This document shows positions 24,494 through 32,366 of a stretch of 64,000 nt of DNA, one piece after another (position 1 is the first letter of the stretch; each line of letters begins with the position of its first letter). Position numbers and translations under genes: made by a program. A model generated the notes under the pieces. The model saw nothing but the letters and a program-made list of their open reading frames with translations. It was not told where the DNA came from and did no database searches. Source of the stretch: Streptomyces sp. MUM 2J. GTDB lineage: Bacteria > Actinomycetota > Actinomycetes > Streptomycetales > Streptomycetaceae. The stretch is from NCBI RefSeq assembly GCF_022414535.1, contig NZ_JADWYM010000010.1, positions 1 through 64,000 of the forward strand, read 5' to 3'.

Positions 24494-25657
24494 TCAGTCG
24501 CCGGACTCCGGGAAACCACTGGTGGAGGGCGTCTGCTGGAACAGCCATTCGGATTTCAGTTCTGCGTATCCGGGCTTGACGACGTCATTGATCATCGCGA
24601 GTCGTTCATCGAAAGGAATGAACGCTGATTTCATCGCATTGACGGAGAACCACTGCATGTCGTCGAGCGTGTAACCGAAGGCCTCGACAAGATGCTCGAA
24701 TTCCCGGCTCATACTGGTGTGGGACATCAGCCGGTTGTCGGTGTTCACCGTCGCGCGGAAGTGCAGCCGGCGCAGCAGCCCGATGGGGTGCTCGGCGTAG
24801 GAGGAGGCGGCGCCGGTCTGGAGGTTGGAGCTCGGGCACAACTCCAGCGGGATCCGCTTGTCGCGGACGTAGGACGCCAGCCGCCCGAGAGTGACGCCGC
24901 CGTCGTCGTGGACCTCGATGTCGTCGATGATGCGTACGCCGTGCCCGAGCCGGTCGGCGCCGCACCACTGGAGGGCCTGCCAGATGGACGGCAGGCCGAA
25001 GGCCTCGCCCGCGTGGATGGTGAAGTGGTTGTTCTCCCGCTTGAGGTACTCGAAGGCGTCCAGGTGCCGGGTGGGCGGATAGCCGGCCTCCGCGCCCGCG
25101 ATGTCGAAGCCGACCACGCCGCCGTCGCGGTGACGGTTGGCGAGCTCGGCGATCTCCAGGGACCGGGCGGCGTGCCGCATCGCGGTCAGCAGGGCCCCGA
25201 TGCGGATGCGGTGGCCGTTGTCCCGGGCGATCTCCTCGCCCTGCCGGAAGCCCTCGTCGACGGCCTCGACGACCTCCTCCAGGGTGAGCCCGGCGTCGAG
25301 GTGCTGCTCGGGGGCGTACCGCACCTCGGCGTAGACGACGCCGTCCTCGGCCAGGTCCTCCGCACACTCACGGGCGACGCGCCGGAGGGCCTCGCGGGTC
25401 TGCATCACGGCGACGGTGTGGGAGAAGGTCTCCAGGTACCGTTCGAGCGAGCCGGAGTCGGCGGCCTCGCGGAACCAGAGGGCGAGCTTGTCGGGGTCGG
25501 TGTCGGGGAGGTGGGCGTAGCCGCTGTCGCGGGCGAGTTCGACGATCGTGCCCGGGCGGAGCCCGCCGTCGAGATGGTCGTGCAGCAGAACCTTGGGCGC
25601 CCGGCGGATCTGGTCCGGCGTCGGAGTCGTGCCCGTCCGAATGGTCTGGCTCGTCAT
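24494..25657 (-). CDS. add: Adenosine deaminase
   Basis: 387 residues. Zinc ligands HDH in [10 protein letters not shown] and the later His in [10 protein letters not shown], the catalytic Glu of HAGEA, the LGHG motif (DRLGHGVRI), and the final ligand Asp in NTDNRL are all present. It deaminates adenosine and deoxyadenosine to (deoxy)inosine, which the purine nucleoside phosphorylase of this window can cleave. ATG start at 25657 lies 6 bases after a -10 hexamer TAGAGT, so the mRNA is probably leaderless. The 12-bp palindrome sits just upstream. Confidence 0.95.
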   Translation of the reverse strand: MTSQTIRTGTTPTPDQIRRAPKVLLHDHLDGGLRPGTIVELARDSGYAHLPDTDPDKLALWFREAADSGSLERYLETFSHTVAVMQTREALRRVARECAEDLAEDGVVYAEVRYAPEQHLDAGLTLEEVVEAVDEGFRQGEEIARDNGHRIRIGALLTAMRHAARSLEIAELANRHRDGGVVGFDIAGAEAGYPPTRHLDAFEYLKRENNHFTIHAGEAFGLPSIWQALQWCGADRLGHGVRIIDDIEVHDDGGVTLGRLASYVRDKRIPLELCPSSNLQTGAASSYAEHPIGLLRRLHFRATVNTDNRLMSHTSMSREFEHLVEAFGYTLDDMQWFSVNAMKSAFIPFDERLAMINDVVKPGYAELKSEWLFQQTPSTSGFPESGD

Positions 25658-25673
25658 TTTCGCACTCTAACGC

Positions 25674-25685
25674 CTACGCGCGTAG
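25674..25685. promoter_or_regulatory. Palindromic operator upstream of add
   Basis: Third perfect CTACGCGCGTAG. Read toward add, it is followed by 4 bases, the -10 hexamer TAGAGT, 6 bases and the ATG. The distance to the start is therefore almost the same as at deoC. It is also 85 bases upstream of the divergent hydrolase gene. Confidence 0.75.
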
Positions 25686-25770
25686 ACCGCGTCTTGTACA
25701 CATCCGTCGATACGTAACAGTGACCCGCCGGACGGGTGGCGTACACCCGTACTTCTGACACTGTTCTGTC

Positions 25771-26532
25771 ATGGCACAGCAAGCGACGCCGGTTCGCACG
25801 GCGCGGCTGGGGCGGGTGTTCGGTCCGGAACCGACGGCGGTGAGCGGGGTCGTGCTGCTGCTCCCCGGCGGCGAGGTGGTCTCCGGCCGCAGACCCTCCC
25901 CCCTGCTCGCGACCGCCTCCGTGAGGGCGTTGGGCCGCCGGCTGGCCCGAGCGGGGCGCACCGAGCAACTGGCGGTGCACGTCGTCCACTACCGGTACCG
26001 CGGCTGGAACGGCGGCGACGCCGGCCTGGCCGGCGACGCGAGCTGGGCGGCAGACGAGATCGTACGCCGCTACGGCGACGTCCCCGTCTGCCTCGCGGGG
26101 CTGGACATGGGCGCGCGGGCGGCGCTGCGGGCAGGCGGGCACGAGACCGTCAACTGCGTGCTGGCGATCGCCCCTTGGCTGCCGGAGGACGACGTGGCCT
26201 CGCCACCCGAACCGGTGAAGCAGCTGGTGGGCCGCCGGGTGATGCTGGTGCACGGCACGAACGACGAGCGCACCGATCCCGAGCTGTCGTTCCGGCTGGC
26301 GGTGCGGGCCAAGAAGGCCAACCGGGACGTGTGCCGGTTCGAAGTCCACTCCGACCGGCACGGCCTCCAGCAGCACCGCGACGAAGTCCTCGCTCTGGCC
26401 GAGGACTTCGTCATGGGGAGCCTGTTCGGGCAGGCGTTCTCGCGCCCCGTCGAGGACGCGTTCGCCGCACCGCCGCCGATCGGGCTGCGGATGCCGCTGG
26501 CCTCGGGGTTCGGCAGATCCCTGCGGCGGTGA
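25771..26532 (+). CDS. Alpha/beta-hydrolase-fold protein with altered nucleophile elbow
   Basis: 253 residues. The fold order is visible: a glycine loop after strand 3 (VVLLLPGGE), the elbow CLAGLDMGARAAL, strand 6 with VMLVHGTNDERTDP carrying a possible catalytic Asp, and a late His in HSDRHGLQQH. In the elbow the usual serine or cysteine nucleophile is replaced by Asp (G-L-D-M-G). This either makes it a dehalogenase-like nucleophile or, more likely, a non-catalytic or altered enzyme. Divergent from add, with which it may share regulation. Confidence 0.7.
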   Translation: MAQQATPVRTARLGRVFGPEPTAVSGVVLLLPGGEVVSGRRPSPLLATASVRALGRRLARAGRTEQLAVHVVHYRYRGWNGGDAGLAGDASWAADEIVRRYGDVPVCLAGLDMGARAALRAGGHETVNCVLAIAPWLPEDDVASPPEPVKQLVGRRVMLVHGTNDERTDPELSFRLAVRAKKANRDVCRFEVHSDRHGLQQHRDEVLALAEDFVMGSLFGQAFSRPVEDAFAAPPPIGLRMPLASGFGRSLRR

Positions 26533-26548
26533 ACCTCCTGAGGGCGCG

Positions 26549-27511
26549 TCAGCCGGAGAGCAGATGCCCCCGGCGCGACAGCAGGAACCGCTTGAAGGCC
26601 GCCACCGGCGGGGTGTCGGGGTGGCCCGCCACCCAGGCGACGCCGATCTCGCGCACCGCGCGCGGGGCGGTGACCGTCAGTTCCACCACACCCGGGCGGG
26701 GCACGGCGGGCGGAGGCAGGAGGGCCACGCCCAGACCCGCGGCCACCAGCCCGCGCAGGGTCTCCGCCTCCTCGCCCTCGAAGGCCACCCGCGGCCGGAA
26801 CCCCGCCTCCGCGCAGAGGTCGTCGGTGATGCGGCGGAGGCCGTAGCCCGGCTCCAGGGTCACGAACGTCTCCTCGGCGGCTTCGGCGAGGCGGATGCGA
26901 CGGCGGCCGGCGAGACGGTGGTCGGCGGGGACGACGAGCCGGAGCTTCTGCTCGTCGAGGCGGCGGGCGACGAGGTCGGGGGCGTCGGGTACCGGCGAGG
27001 TCAGGCAGAGGTCGAGCTCTCCCGCCCGCAGGCCCTCCAGCATGGCCTCGCCGTAGTTCTGGACGAGACTGAATCGGACGCGGGGATGGTCGGCGCGGAA
27101 GGCCTGGAGAAGGCCGGGGACGGTCTCGGCGCCCATGGTGTGCAGAAAACCGAACGCGACCTTTCCGGCGGCCGGGTCGGCGTCGGCGCGGACCTTCTCG
27201 GCGGCGCGCTCGATCTCGGCGAGGGCGCGTTCGACGGAGGCGAGGAAGGTGCGGCCGGCGGGGGTGAGGGCGACGGTCCGGCCGCGGCGGGCGAACAGGT
27301 CGACGCCCAGGTCCTGCTCCAGGCGGACCATGGCACGGGACAGGGTCGACTGCGGGACGTGCATCTCCTGGGCGGCCCGGGTGACGTGCTCGGTCCGGGC
27401 CACGCCGGCGAAGTACGCCAGCCGCGGCGCGAGCAGCCTCGACATGTCCGTCGTGTCTTCTGTGTCACTGAACCGTGACAGGCGAGGCTGCGACCTCTGC
27501 TGATGCACCAT
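26549..27511 (-). CDS. LysR-family regulator
   Basis: 320 residues from ATG 27511. The N-terminal winged helix-turn-helix reads YFAGVARTEHVTRAAQEM and VPQSTLSRAMVRLEQDLG; the rest is the LysR substrate-binding domain with EEAETLRGLVAAGLGVALLP. The longer start is preferred because a -10-like hexamer CATAAT ends 7 bases before it; an internal ATG at 27445 would give 298 residues. It is divergent from an MFS exporter gene, which it probably controls. Its 3' end is 16 bases from the convergent hydrolase gene. Confidence 0.85.
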   Translation of the reverse strand: MVHQQRSQPRLSRFSDTEDTTDMSRLLAPRLAYFAGVARTEHVTRAAQEMHVPQSTLSRAMVRLEQDLGVDLFARRGRTVALTPAGRTFLASVERALAEIERAAEKVRADADPAAGKVAFGFLHTMGAETVPGLLQAFRADHPRVRFSLVQNYGEAMLEGLRAGELDLCLTSPVPDAPDLVARRLDEQKLRLVVPADHRLAGRRRIRLAEAAEETFVTLEPGYGLRRITDDLCAEAGFRPRVAFEGEEAETLRGLVAAGLGVALLPPPAVPRPGVVELTVTAPRAVREIGVAWVAGHPDTPPVAAFKRFLLSRRGHLLSG

Positions 27512-27538
27512 GGGAACGATTATGGCCAGTCCGTGCAT
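27503..27538. promoter_or_regulatory. Inverted repeat between LysR and MFS genes
   Basis: ATGCAC at 27503-27508 and GTGCAT at 27533-27538 form an inverted repeat across 24 bases. It covers the presumed LysR start and the promoter region, a plausible LysR regulator site, though it lacks the classic T-N11-A core. Confidence 0.35.
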
Positions 27539-27575
27539 TGGACGCATGAACGAGGGTGTCCGTAGCGTCGCAGGC

Positions 27576-28853
27576 ATGAATCCCGCCAGTACCGGGGCGT
27601 CCACCCGCGTGGGCGCCGCACCGTCGCTTGCCGCTCCCGACTCCCGTATGACCCCCGGCGGTCCCGGCTACCGCCGGATGAGCCTCGCGCTGTTCCTCGC
27701 CGGTGTCGCCACCTTCGCTCTGCTGTACTCCACCCAGGCCCTGCTGCCGCTCGTCTCCGGCGATCTCGGGGTCACGGCGGGCGAGGCGAGCTGGACGGTG
27801 GCGGCGGCGACCGGCGGCCTGGCGGTGTTCGTCCTGCCGATGAGTGCCCTGTCGGAGCGGTTCGGGCGGCGTACGGTCATGACGGCGTCGCTGGCGGTCG
27901 CGGTGGCCCTGGGGCTGCTGGTGCCCCTCGCACCGTCGCTGGGCGCGCTGGTCGTGCTGCGGGCGCTGCAGGGCGCGGCGCTGGCGGGGCTGCCGGCCTC
28001 GGCGACCGCGTACCTCGCGGAGGAGGTCCGCCCCACCGCCCTGGTCACGGCGATCGGGCTGTTCGTCGCGGGCAACAGCGTCGGCGGCATGAGCGGCCGG
28101 ATCATCACCGGCTGGGTCGCCCAGGAATGGGGCTGGCGGGTCGCCGTCGGCGTGATGGGAGCGATCGCGGCGGCCTGCGCGGTGGCCTTCCGGGTGCTGC
28201 TGCCGGCGCCGCGGCACTTCCGGGCGGGCTCCCTGCGCCCGCGTGTGCTGGTCCGCACGGTCCGCGGGCATCTGGCGAACCCGCTGCTGCGCCGGCTGTA
28301 CGCGATCGGCGCACTGTTCATGACGGTGTTCGGCGGCGTGTACACGGTGATCGGCTACCGGCTCTCCGCAGCGCCGTTCGGACTGCCGCAGGGCGTGGTC
28401 GGCTCCGTCTTCCTGGTGTACCTGGTCGGCACGGTGTCGGCCTCGGCCGCGGGCCCCCTGGTCGGCCGGCTGGGCCGCCGGGGCGCTCTGTACCTGGCCG
28501 GCGGGACGACCGCGGCGGGGCTGCTGCTGTCGCTGGCCGGGTCGCTGGGCGCGGTCCTGCCGGGACTGGTGCTGATCACGGCCGGCTTCTTCGCGGGCCA
28601 CGCGGTGGCCTCGTCCGCGGTGAGCCGGACCGCGGCGACCGGGCGGGCACAGGCCTCGGCGCTGTACCAGTCGGCGTACTACGTCGGTTCCAGCGCGGGC
28701 AGCACGGTCGGCGCCGTCGCCTTCCACGCCGGCGGCTGGACCGGGACGGTGGGCGTCGGGCTGCTGGCGGTGCTGGGCGTGGTGGCCATCACGCTGTGCG
28801 GGACGCGGGCGGCGCGGCATGCGGCCGTACGGGAGCCGGTCCCCGCGCACTGA
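27576..28853 (+). CDS. MFS exporter (YnfM/AraJ-like)
   Basis: 425 residues with 12 predicted membrane segments. The loop 2-3 signature appears as SALSERFGRRTVM, and PLVGRLGRRGALYL is its second-half copy. The first 30 residues are a cytoplasmic Ser/Pro-rich tail. The resemblance is to the YnfM-type proton-driven exporters (VATFALLYSTQALLPLVSGD). Start ATG 27576 follows a TAGCGT hexamer by 7 bases, so it may be leaderless; ATGs further upstream would overlap the divergent gene. Likely substrate: a small toxic compound or metabolite sensed by the LysR protein. Confidence 0.85.
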   Translation: MNPASTGASTRVGAAPSLAAPDSRMTPGGPGYRRMSLALFLAGVATFALLYSTQALLPLVSGDLGVTAGEASWTVAAATGGLAVFVLPMSALSERFGRRTVMTASLAVAVALGLLVPLAPSLGALVVLRALQGAALAGLPASATAYLAEEVRPTALVTAIGLFVAGNSVGGMSGRIITGWVAQEWGWRVAVGVMGAIAAACAVAFRVLLPAPRHFRAGSLRPRVLVRTVRGHLANPLLRRLYAIGALFMTVFGGVYTVIGYRLSAAPFGLPQGVVGSVFLVYLVGTVSASAAGPLVGRLGRRGALYLAGGTTAAGLLLSLAGSLGAVLPGLVLITAGFFAGHAVASSAVSRTAATGRAQASALYQSAYYVGSSAGSTVGAVAFHAGGWTGTVGVGLLAVLGVVAITLCGTRAARHAAVREPVPAH

Positions 28854-29014
28854 CAGGCTCCGGCGGCCGGACGGGACAACGGGCGGACAGCCCAGCAGGG
28901 CGTCCGTCAGCGCCCGGGCCACGACCACCGGAACCTGGGCATCAGCGTCAATGTCGGTGCCCTGCGGTAGCTTCCGGGAGTACGGAGAAGTACGGCCACA
29001 GGGGTGGGTGGGCG

Positions 29015-30028
29015 ATGAGCGACGGCACGGCGACGACGGACCTGGATGCCAGCCTGGAGAGGTACCGCGTCGAGCTGACGGGGTACTGCTACCGGATGCT
29101 CGGCTCGTCCTTCGAGGCCGAGGACGCGGTGCAGGACACGATGGTCCGCGCCTGGCGCGGCCACGACCGCTTCGAGGGCCGTTCCAGTCTCCGCTCGTGG
29201 CTGTACCGCATCGCGACGAACGTGTGCCTGGACATGCTGTCCGCGGGCAACCGGCGGGCCCGCCCGATGGACCTCACGGACTCGGCGCCGCTGGCGCGGG
29301 CGGCGCTCTCCCCGCGCCCGGACCACGTCTGGCTGGAGCCGATGCCGGACGCCCGGGTGCTGCCCGCGGTGCAGGACCCGGCGGAGGCGGCGATCGCCAA
29401 GGAGTCCGTGCGCCTCGCCTTCATGGCCGCCCTGCAGCGGCTCCCGGCCAAGCAGCGGGCGGTGCTGATCCTGCGCGAGGTGCTGGCGTGGAGGGCGAGC
29501 GAGGTCGCCGAACTGCTCGACACCTCGGTCGCGTCGGTCAACAGTGCCCTGCAGCGGGCGCGCGCGACGCTGGCCGAGCGGAAGGAGCACGGCGCGGACG
29601 CGGCGGTCTCCGATCCGCTGGACGAGGAGCAGCAGAAGCTGCTGGAGCGCTACGTGGCGGCCTTCGAGGGCTACGACATGGCGGCGCTGACGGCGCTGCT
29701 CCACGAGGACGCGATCATGACGATGCCGCCGTTCGACCTGTGGCTGACCGGCCACGCGGACATCACCGGCTTCATGACCACGCTGGGCGCCGCCTGCGCC
29801 GACTCGCGTCTGCGTCCCGTCCGGGTCAACGGCCTGCCGGGCTTCGCCCACTACAAGCCGGACGAGGAGACGGGCGGCTTCGTCGCCTGGGCGGTCCAGG
29901 TCCTGGAGATCTCAGACGGCCGGATCACCGGGTTCCACTGCTTCCTGGACACCCGGCGCTGGTTCCCGCTCGTCGGTCTCCCCCTCCACCTCGAAGCGGA
30001 GGCCGACGAGGTCCAGCAGGGCGGTTAG
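29015..30028 (+). CDS. ECF sigma factor with SnoaL-like C-terminal domain
   Basis: 337 residues. Region 2 (YCYRMLGSSFEAEDAVQDTM, FEGRSSLRSWLYRIATNVCLDML) and region 4 (ALQRLPAKQRAVLILREVLAW, ELLDTSVASVNSALQRARA) are followed by an NTF2/SnoaL-like domain (about 205-330, VAAFEGYDMAALTALLHEDA). This matches the SigG/SigJ-like ECF groups in which the C-terminal domain takes the place of an anti-sigma factor. The ATG at 29015 is preceded by a purine-rich GGGTGGGTGGGCG stretch. Its last 117 bases overlap the end of the convergent STAS gene. Confidence 0.88.
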   Translation: MSDGTATTDLDASLERYRVELTGYCYRMLGSSFEAEDAVQDTMVRAWRGHDRFEGRSSLRSWLYRIATNVCLDMLSAGNRRARPMDLTDSAPLARAALSPRPDHVWLEPMPDARVLPAVQDPAEAAIAKESVRLAFMAALQRLPAKQRAVLILREVLAWRASEVAELLDTSVASVNSALQRARATLAERKEHGADAAVSDPLDEEQQKLLERYVAAFEGYDMAALTALLHEDAIMTMPPFDLWLTGHADITGFMTTLGAACADSRLRPVRVNGLPGFAHYKPDEETGGFVAWAVQVLEISDGRITGFHCFLDTRRWFPLVGLPLHLEAEADEVQQGG

Positions 30029-30298
30029 GTCCGGACCGGGGCCGCGCAGACGTATCCGTCCGCCGGCCCGGCGGGCGGCGAGCTGGAGCCGGGCGAGCAG
30101 ATCGACGACGCCCAGCCCCGGCTGGCCCAGTGCACCGATGTCGCAGACGACGACGCCGGTGCCGGTGCCCTCCACCAGGGCGCGGACGGCATGGCACAGC
30201 CCCCGCGCCTCGTCAGGGGTGGCGGGGAGGGCGAGCGTGAGTACGGCGGGTGTCGTGGCGTCCACGTGCCGTAGACCCTCCGCACGTGCGGAAGTCAT
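29912..30298 (-). CDS. STAS-domain protein (anti-sigma antagonist-like)
   Basis: 128 residues. The fold is recognisable from VVVCDIGALGQPGLGVVDLLARLQLAARRAGGRI, a pattern common to Streptomyces STAS proteins. The usual phosphorylatable Ser of SpoIIAA-type antagonists is not evident in the loop, so phosphoregulation is doubtful. ATG 30298 lacks a strong ribosome binding site. The last 39 codons overlap the convergent sigma-factor gene in antisense; the shared region encodes the LVGL helix in one direction and the SnoaL end in the other. The tail after residue 100 is acidic and may be non-conserved. Confidence 0.6.
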   Translation of the reverse strand: MTSARAEGLRHVDATTPAVLTLALPATPDEARGLCHAVRALVEGTGTGVVVCDIGALGQPGLGVVDLLARLQLAARRAGGRIRLRGPGPDLTALLDLVGLRFEVEGETDEREPAPGVQEAVEPGDPAV

Positions 30299-30560
30299 CG
30301 CCGAGGCGCGCCCTGCCCGCGCCGGGACGGTGGGCGGGGCGAAAGGGCGCCGCTGTGGTGGCGCCTGCCCCCGACGGTGCGGGCGGCCCGGCGGCGGTCT
30401 CACCGGTGCCGGCCTCGGGAGGCTGCGTCCCCTGCCGGGTGCCGGGCGTGGCGTCGCCGACCGCTTCCGGGGCCCGCGGGGCGGCCCCGCCGGCTGTGCC
30501 ACCCCGGCCCGTGGCACCGCCCCCTCCCCGCTCGGCGGCGCGGGGGCCCGGTACGCCGAA
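30299..30560. other. GC-rich spacer
   Basis: About 260 bases between the STAS gene and the terminator of the nucleoside operon. I see no gene; several open frames are Pro/Ala/Arg low-complexity artefacts of GC content. Confidence 0.5.
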
Positions 30561-30588
30561 CGGGACCGGCGCCGGTGCGCCGGTCCCG
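30561..30588 (-). terminator. Terminator of the nucleoside transporter operon
   Basis: A 12-bp stem CGGGACCGGCGC / GCGCCGGTCCCG with a CGGT tetraloop, 23 bases beyond the thymidine phosphorylase stop. Confidence 0.75.
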
Positions 30589-30610
30589 CCGGTCCGCGTC
30601 GGGCGCGCGG

Positions 30611-31894
30611 TCAGGCGATGCGCTCCAGCACGACGGGCGACGGTGTGAACGCGGTTCCGGGGGCGGCGATGTCGTACGAGCCCTCGACGGCTTCCAGGGC
30701 GTAGTCGAAGCGCTCCGGGGTGTCCGTGTGCAGGGTCAGCAGCGGCTGGCCCTCGGTCACCGTGTCGCCGGGCTTGGCGTGCAGCTCGATGCCCGCCGCC
30801 GCCTGCACGGGGTCCTCCTTGCGGGCCCGGCCGGCGCCGAGCCGCCAGGCGCCGATACCGATGTCGTAGGCGTCGAGGCGGGTCAGGACACCGGAGGCGG
30901 CCGCCTTCACCACGTGCTGTTCGCGGGACGTGGGCAGCGGCGCGTCCGGGTCGCCGCCCTGGGCGGCGATCATGCGGCGCCAGACGTCCATCGCCGAACC
31001 GTCGGCCAGGGCCTTCGCGGGGTCGGCGTCCTTGACGCCGGCCGCGTCGAGCATCTCGCGGGCCAGCGCGACCGTCAGCTCCACCACGTCGGCGGGGCCG
31101 CCGCCGGCCAGGACCTCCACGGACTCGCGGACCTCCAGGGCGTTGCCCGCGGTCAGGCCCAGCGGGGTGGACATGTCGGTGAGCAGCGCGACCGTCCGTA
31201 CGCCGTGGTCGGTGCCCAGGCCGACCATCGTGGACGCCAGTTCGCGGGCGTCGTCGAGCGTCTTCATGAACGCGCCGGTGCCGACCTTCACGTCCAGCAC
31301 CAGGCTGCCCGTGCCCTCGGCGATCTTCTTCGACATGATCGACGAGGCGATCAGCGGGATCGCCTCGACCGTGGCGGTCACGTCGCGCAGCGCGTACAGC
31401 TTCTTGTCGGCGGGCGCCAGACCGTCGCCCGCCGCGCAGATCACCGCGCCGACGCCGTCCAGCACCGACAGCATCTCCTCGTTCGACAGCAGTGCGCGCC
31501 AGCCGGGGATCGACTCCAGCTTGTCGAGCGTGCCGCCGGTGTGGCCGAGACCGCGTCCCGACAGCTGGGGGACGGCCGCCCCGCAGGCCGCGACGAGCGG
31601 GGCGAGCGGGAGGGTGATCTTGTCGCCGACGCCGCCCGTGGAGTGCTTGTCCGCCGTCGGGCGGGACAGGGAGGAGAAGTCCATCCGCTCGCCGGAGGCG
31701 ATCATCGCCGCGGTCCAGCGGGCGATCTCACGGCGGTTCATGCCGTTCAGCAGGATCGCCATGGCGAGCGCGGACATCTGCTCGTCGGCGACGGCACCGC
31801 GTGTGTAGGCGTCGATGACCCAGTCGATCTGCTCGTCGGTCAGCTCGCCGCGGTCCCGCTTGGTACGGATGACGGAGATGGCGTCCATGGCCAT
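30611..31894 (-). CDS. deoA: Thymidine/pyrimidine-nucleoside phosphorylase
   Basis: 427 residues. The family motifs are clear: the phosphate-binding KHSTGGVGDK, the SGRGLGHTGGTLDKLESIPG signature, the substrate loop around RDVTATVEAIPLIASSIMSKK and the C-terminal GD(T)VTEGQPL barrel-sandwich domain. It splits thymidine or (deoxy)uridine with phosphate, giving (deoxy)ribose-1-phosphate. Start ATG 31894 has an AAGGAAAG site. Last gene of the transporter operon; a 12-bp hairpin in the 67-base gap before it may reduce its expression relative to upstream genes. Confidence 0.94.
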   Translation of the reverse strand: MAMDAISVIRTKRDRGELTDEQIDWVIDAYTRGAVADEQMSALAMAILLNGMNRREIARWTAAMIASGERMDFSSLSRPTADKHSTGGVGDKITLPLAPLVAACGAAVPQLSGRGLGHTGGTLDKLESIPGWRALLSNEEMLSVLDGVGAVICAAGDGLAPADKKLYALRDVTATVEAIPLIASSIMSKKIAEGTGSLVLDVKVGTGAFMKTLDDARELASTMVGLGTDHGVRTVALLTDMSTPLGLTAGNALEVRESVEVLAGGGPADVVELTVALAREMLDAAGVKDADPAKALADGSAMDVWRRMIAAQGGDPDAPLPTSREQHVVKAAASGVLTRLDAYDIGIGAWRLGAGRARKEDPVQAAAGIELHAKPGDTVTEGQPLLTLHTDTPERFDYALEAVEGSYDIAAPGTAFTPSPVVLERIA

Positions 31895-31923
31895 GACTTT
31901 CCTTCCGGAGTTCCTGGAAGTGC

Positions 31924-31954
31924 GCGGCCCCTCTGCACAGGTCAGAGGGGCCGC
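31924..31954 (-). terminator. Intercistronic hairpin between cdd and deoA
   Basis: A 12-bp perfect stem GCGGCCCCTCTG / CAGAGGGGCCGC with a 7-base loop, centred in the 67 bases between the cdd stop and the deoA start. It has the strength of a terminator but is followed by a gene of the same pathway, so partial termination or mRNA processing is more likely than a full stop. Confidence 0.6.
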
Positions 31955-31961
31955 GGCGGAG

Positions 31962-32366
31962 TTACTTGGCGAGATGGTCCGGGCCGAAGGCCTGGGGCAG
32001 CATCTCGGAGAGCGGCAGGATGCCCGCCGGGGTGTCCAGCAGCAGGTCGGGGCCGCCGAACTCGTACAGCAGCTGGCGGCACCGGCCGCACGGCACGAGC
32101 AGCCCGCCCGTGCCGTCCACGCAGGTGAAGTGGGTGAGCCGGCCGCCGCCGGTGCGCTGGAGGTCGGACACCAGGCCGCACTCGGCGCACAGTCCGACGC
32201 CGTAGGAGGCGTTCTCCACGTTGCAGCCGGTGACGGTGCGGCCGTCGTCGACGCGGGCAGCCACACCGACCGGGAAGCCGGAGTAGGGGGCGTACGCGTG
32301 GGACATCGCCTCCCGCGCCACCTCCCGCAGGGCTTCCCAGTCGAACGCGGCGGCGGCCGGCGTCAC
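31962..32366 (-). CDS. cdd: Cytidine deaminase
   Basis: 134 residues, the small homotetrameric type. The zinc site is complete: CNVENASYGVGLCAE supplies Cys and the catalytic Glu, and PCGRCRQ supplies two Cys. APYSGFPVGVA near the start is also typical. It converts cytidine and deoxycytidine to (deoxy)uridine, which feeds the downstream phosphorylase. Start GTG 32366 overlaps the permease stop by 4 bases. Confidence 0.95.
   Translation of the reverse strand: MTPAAAAFDWEALREVAREAMSHAYAPYSGFPVGVAARVDDGRTVTGCNVENASYGVGLCAECGLVSDLQRTGGGRLTHFTCVDGTGGLLVPCGRCRQLLYEFGGPDLLLDTPAGILPLSEMLPQAFGPDHLAK

Noticed and set aside
29912..30517. Longer version of the STAS protein beginning at 30517
   Set aside because: The extra 73 residues are Pro/Arg low complexity without homology signal; ATG 30298 is the more reasonable start.
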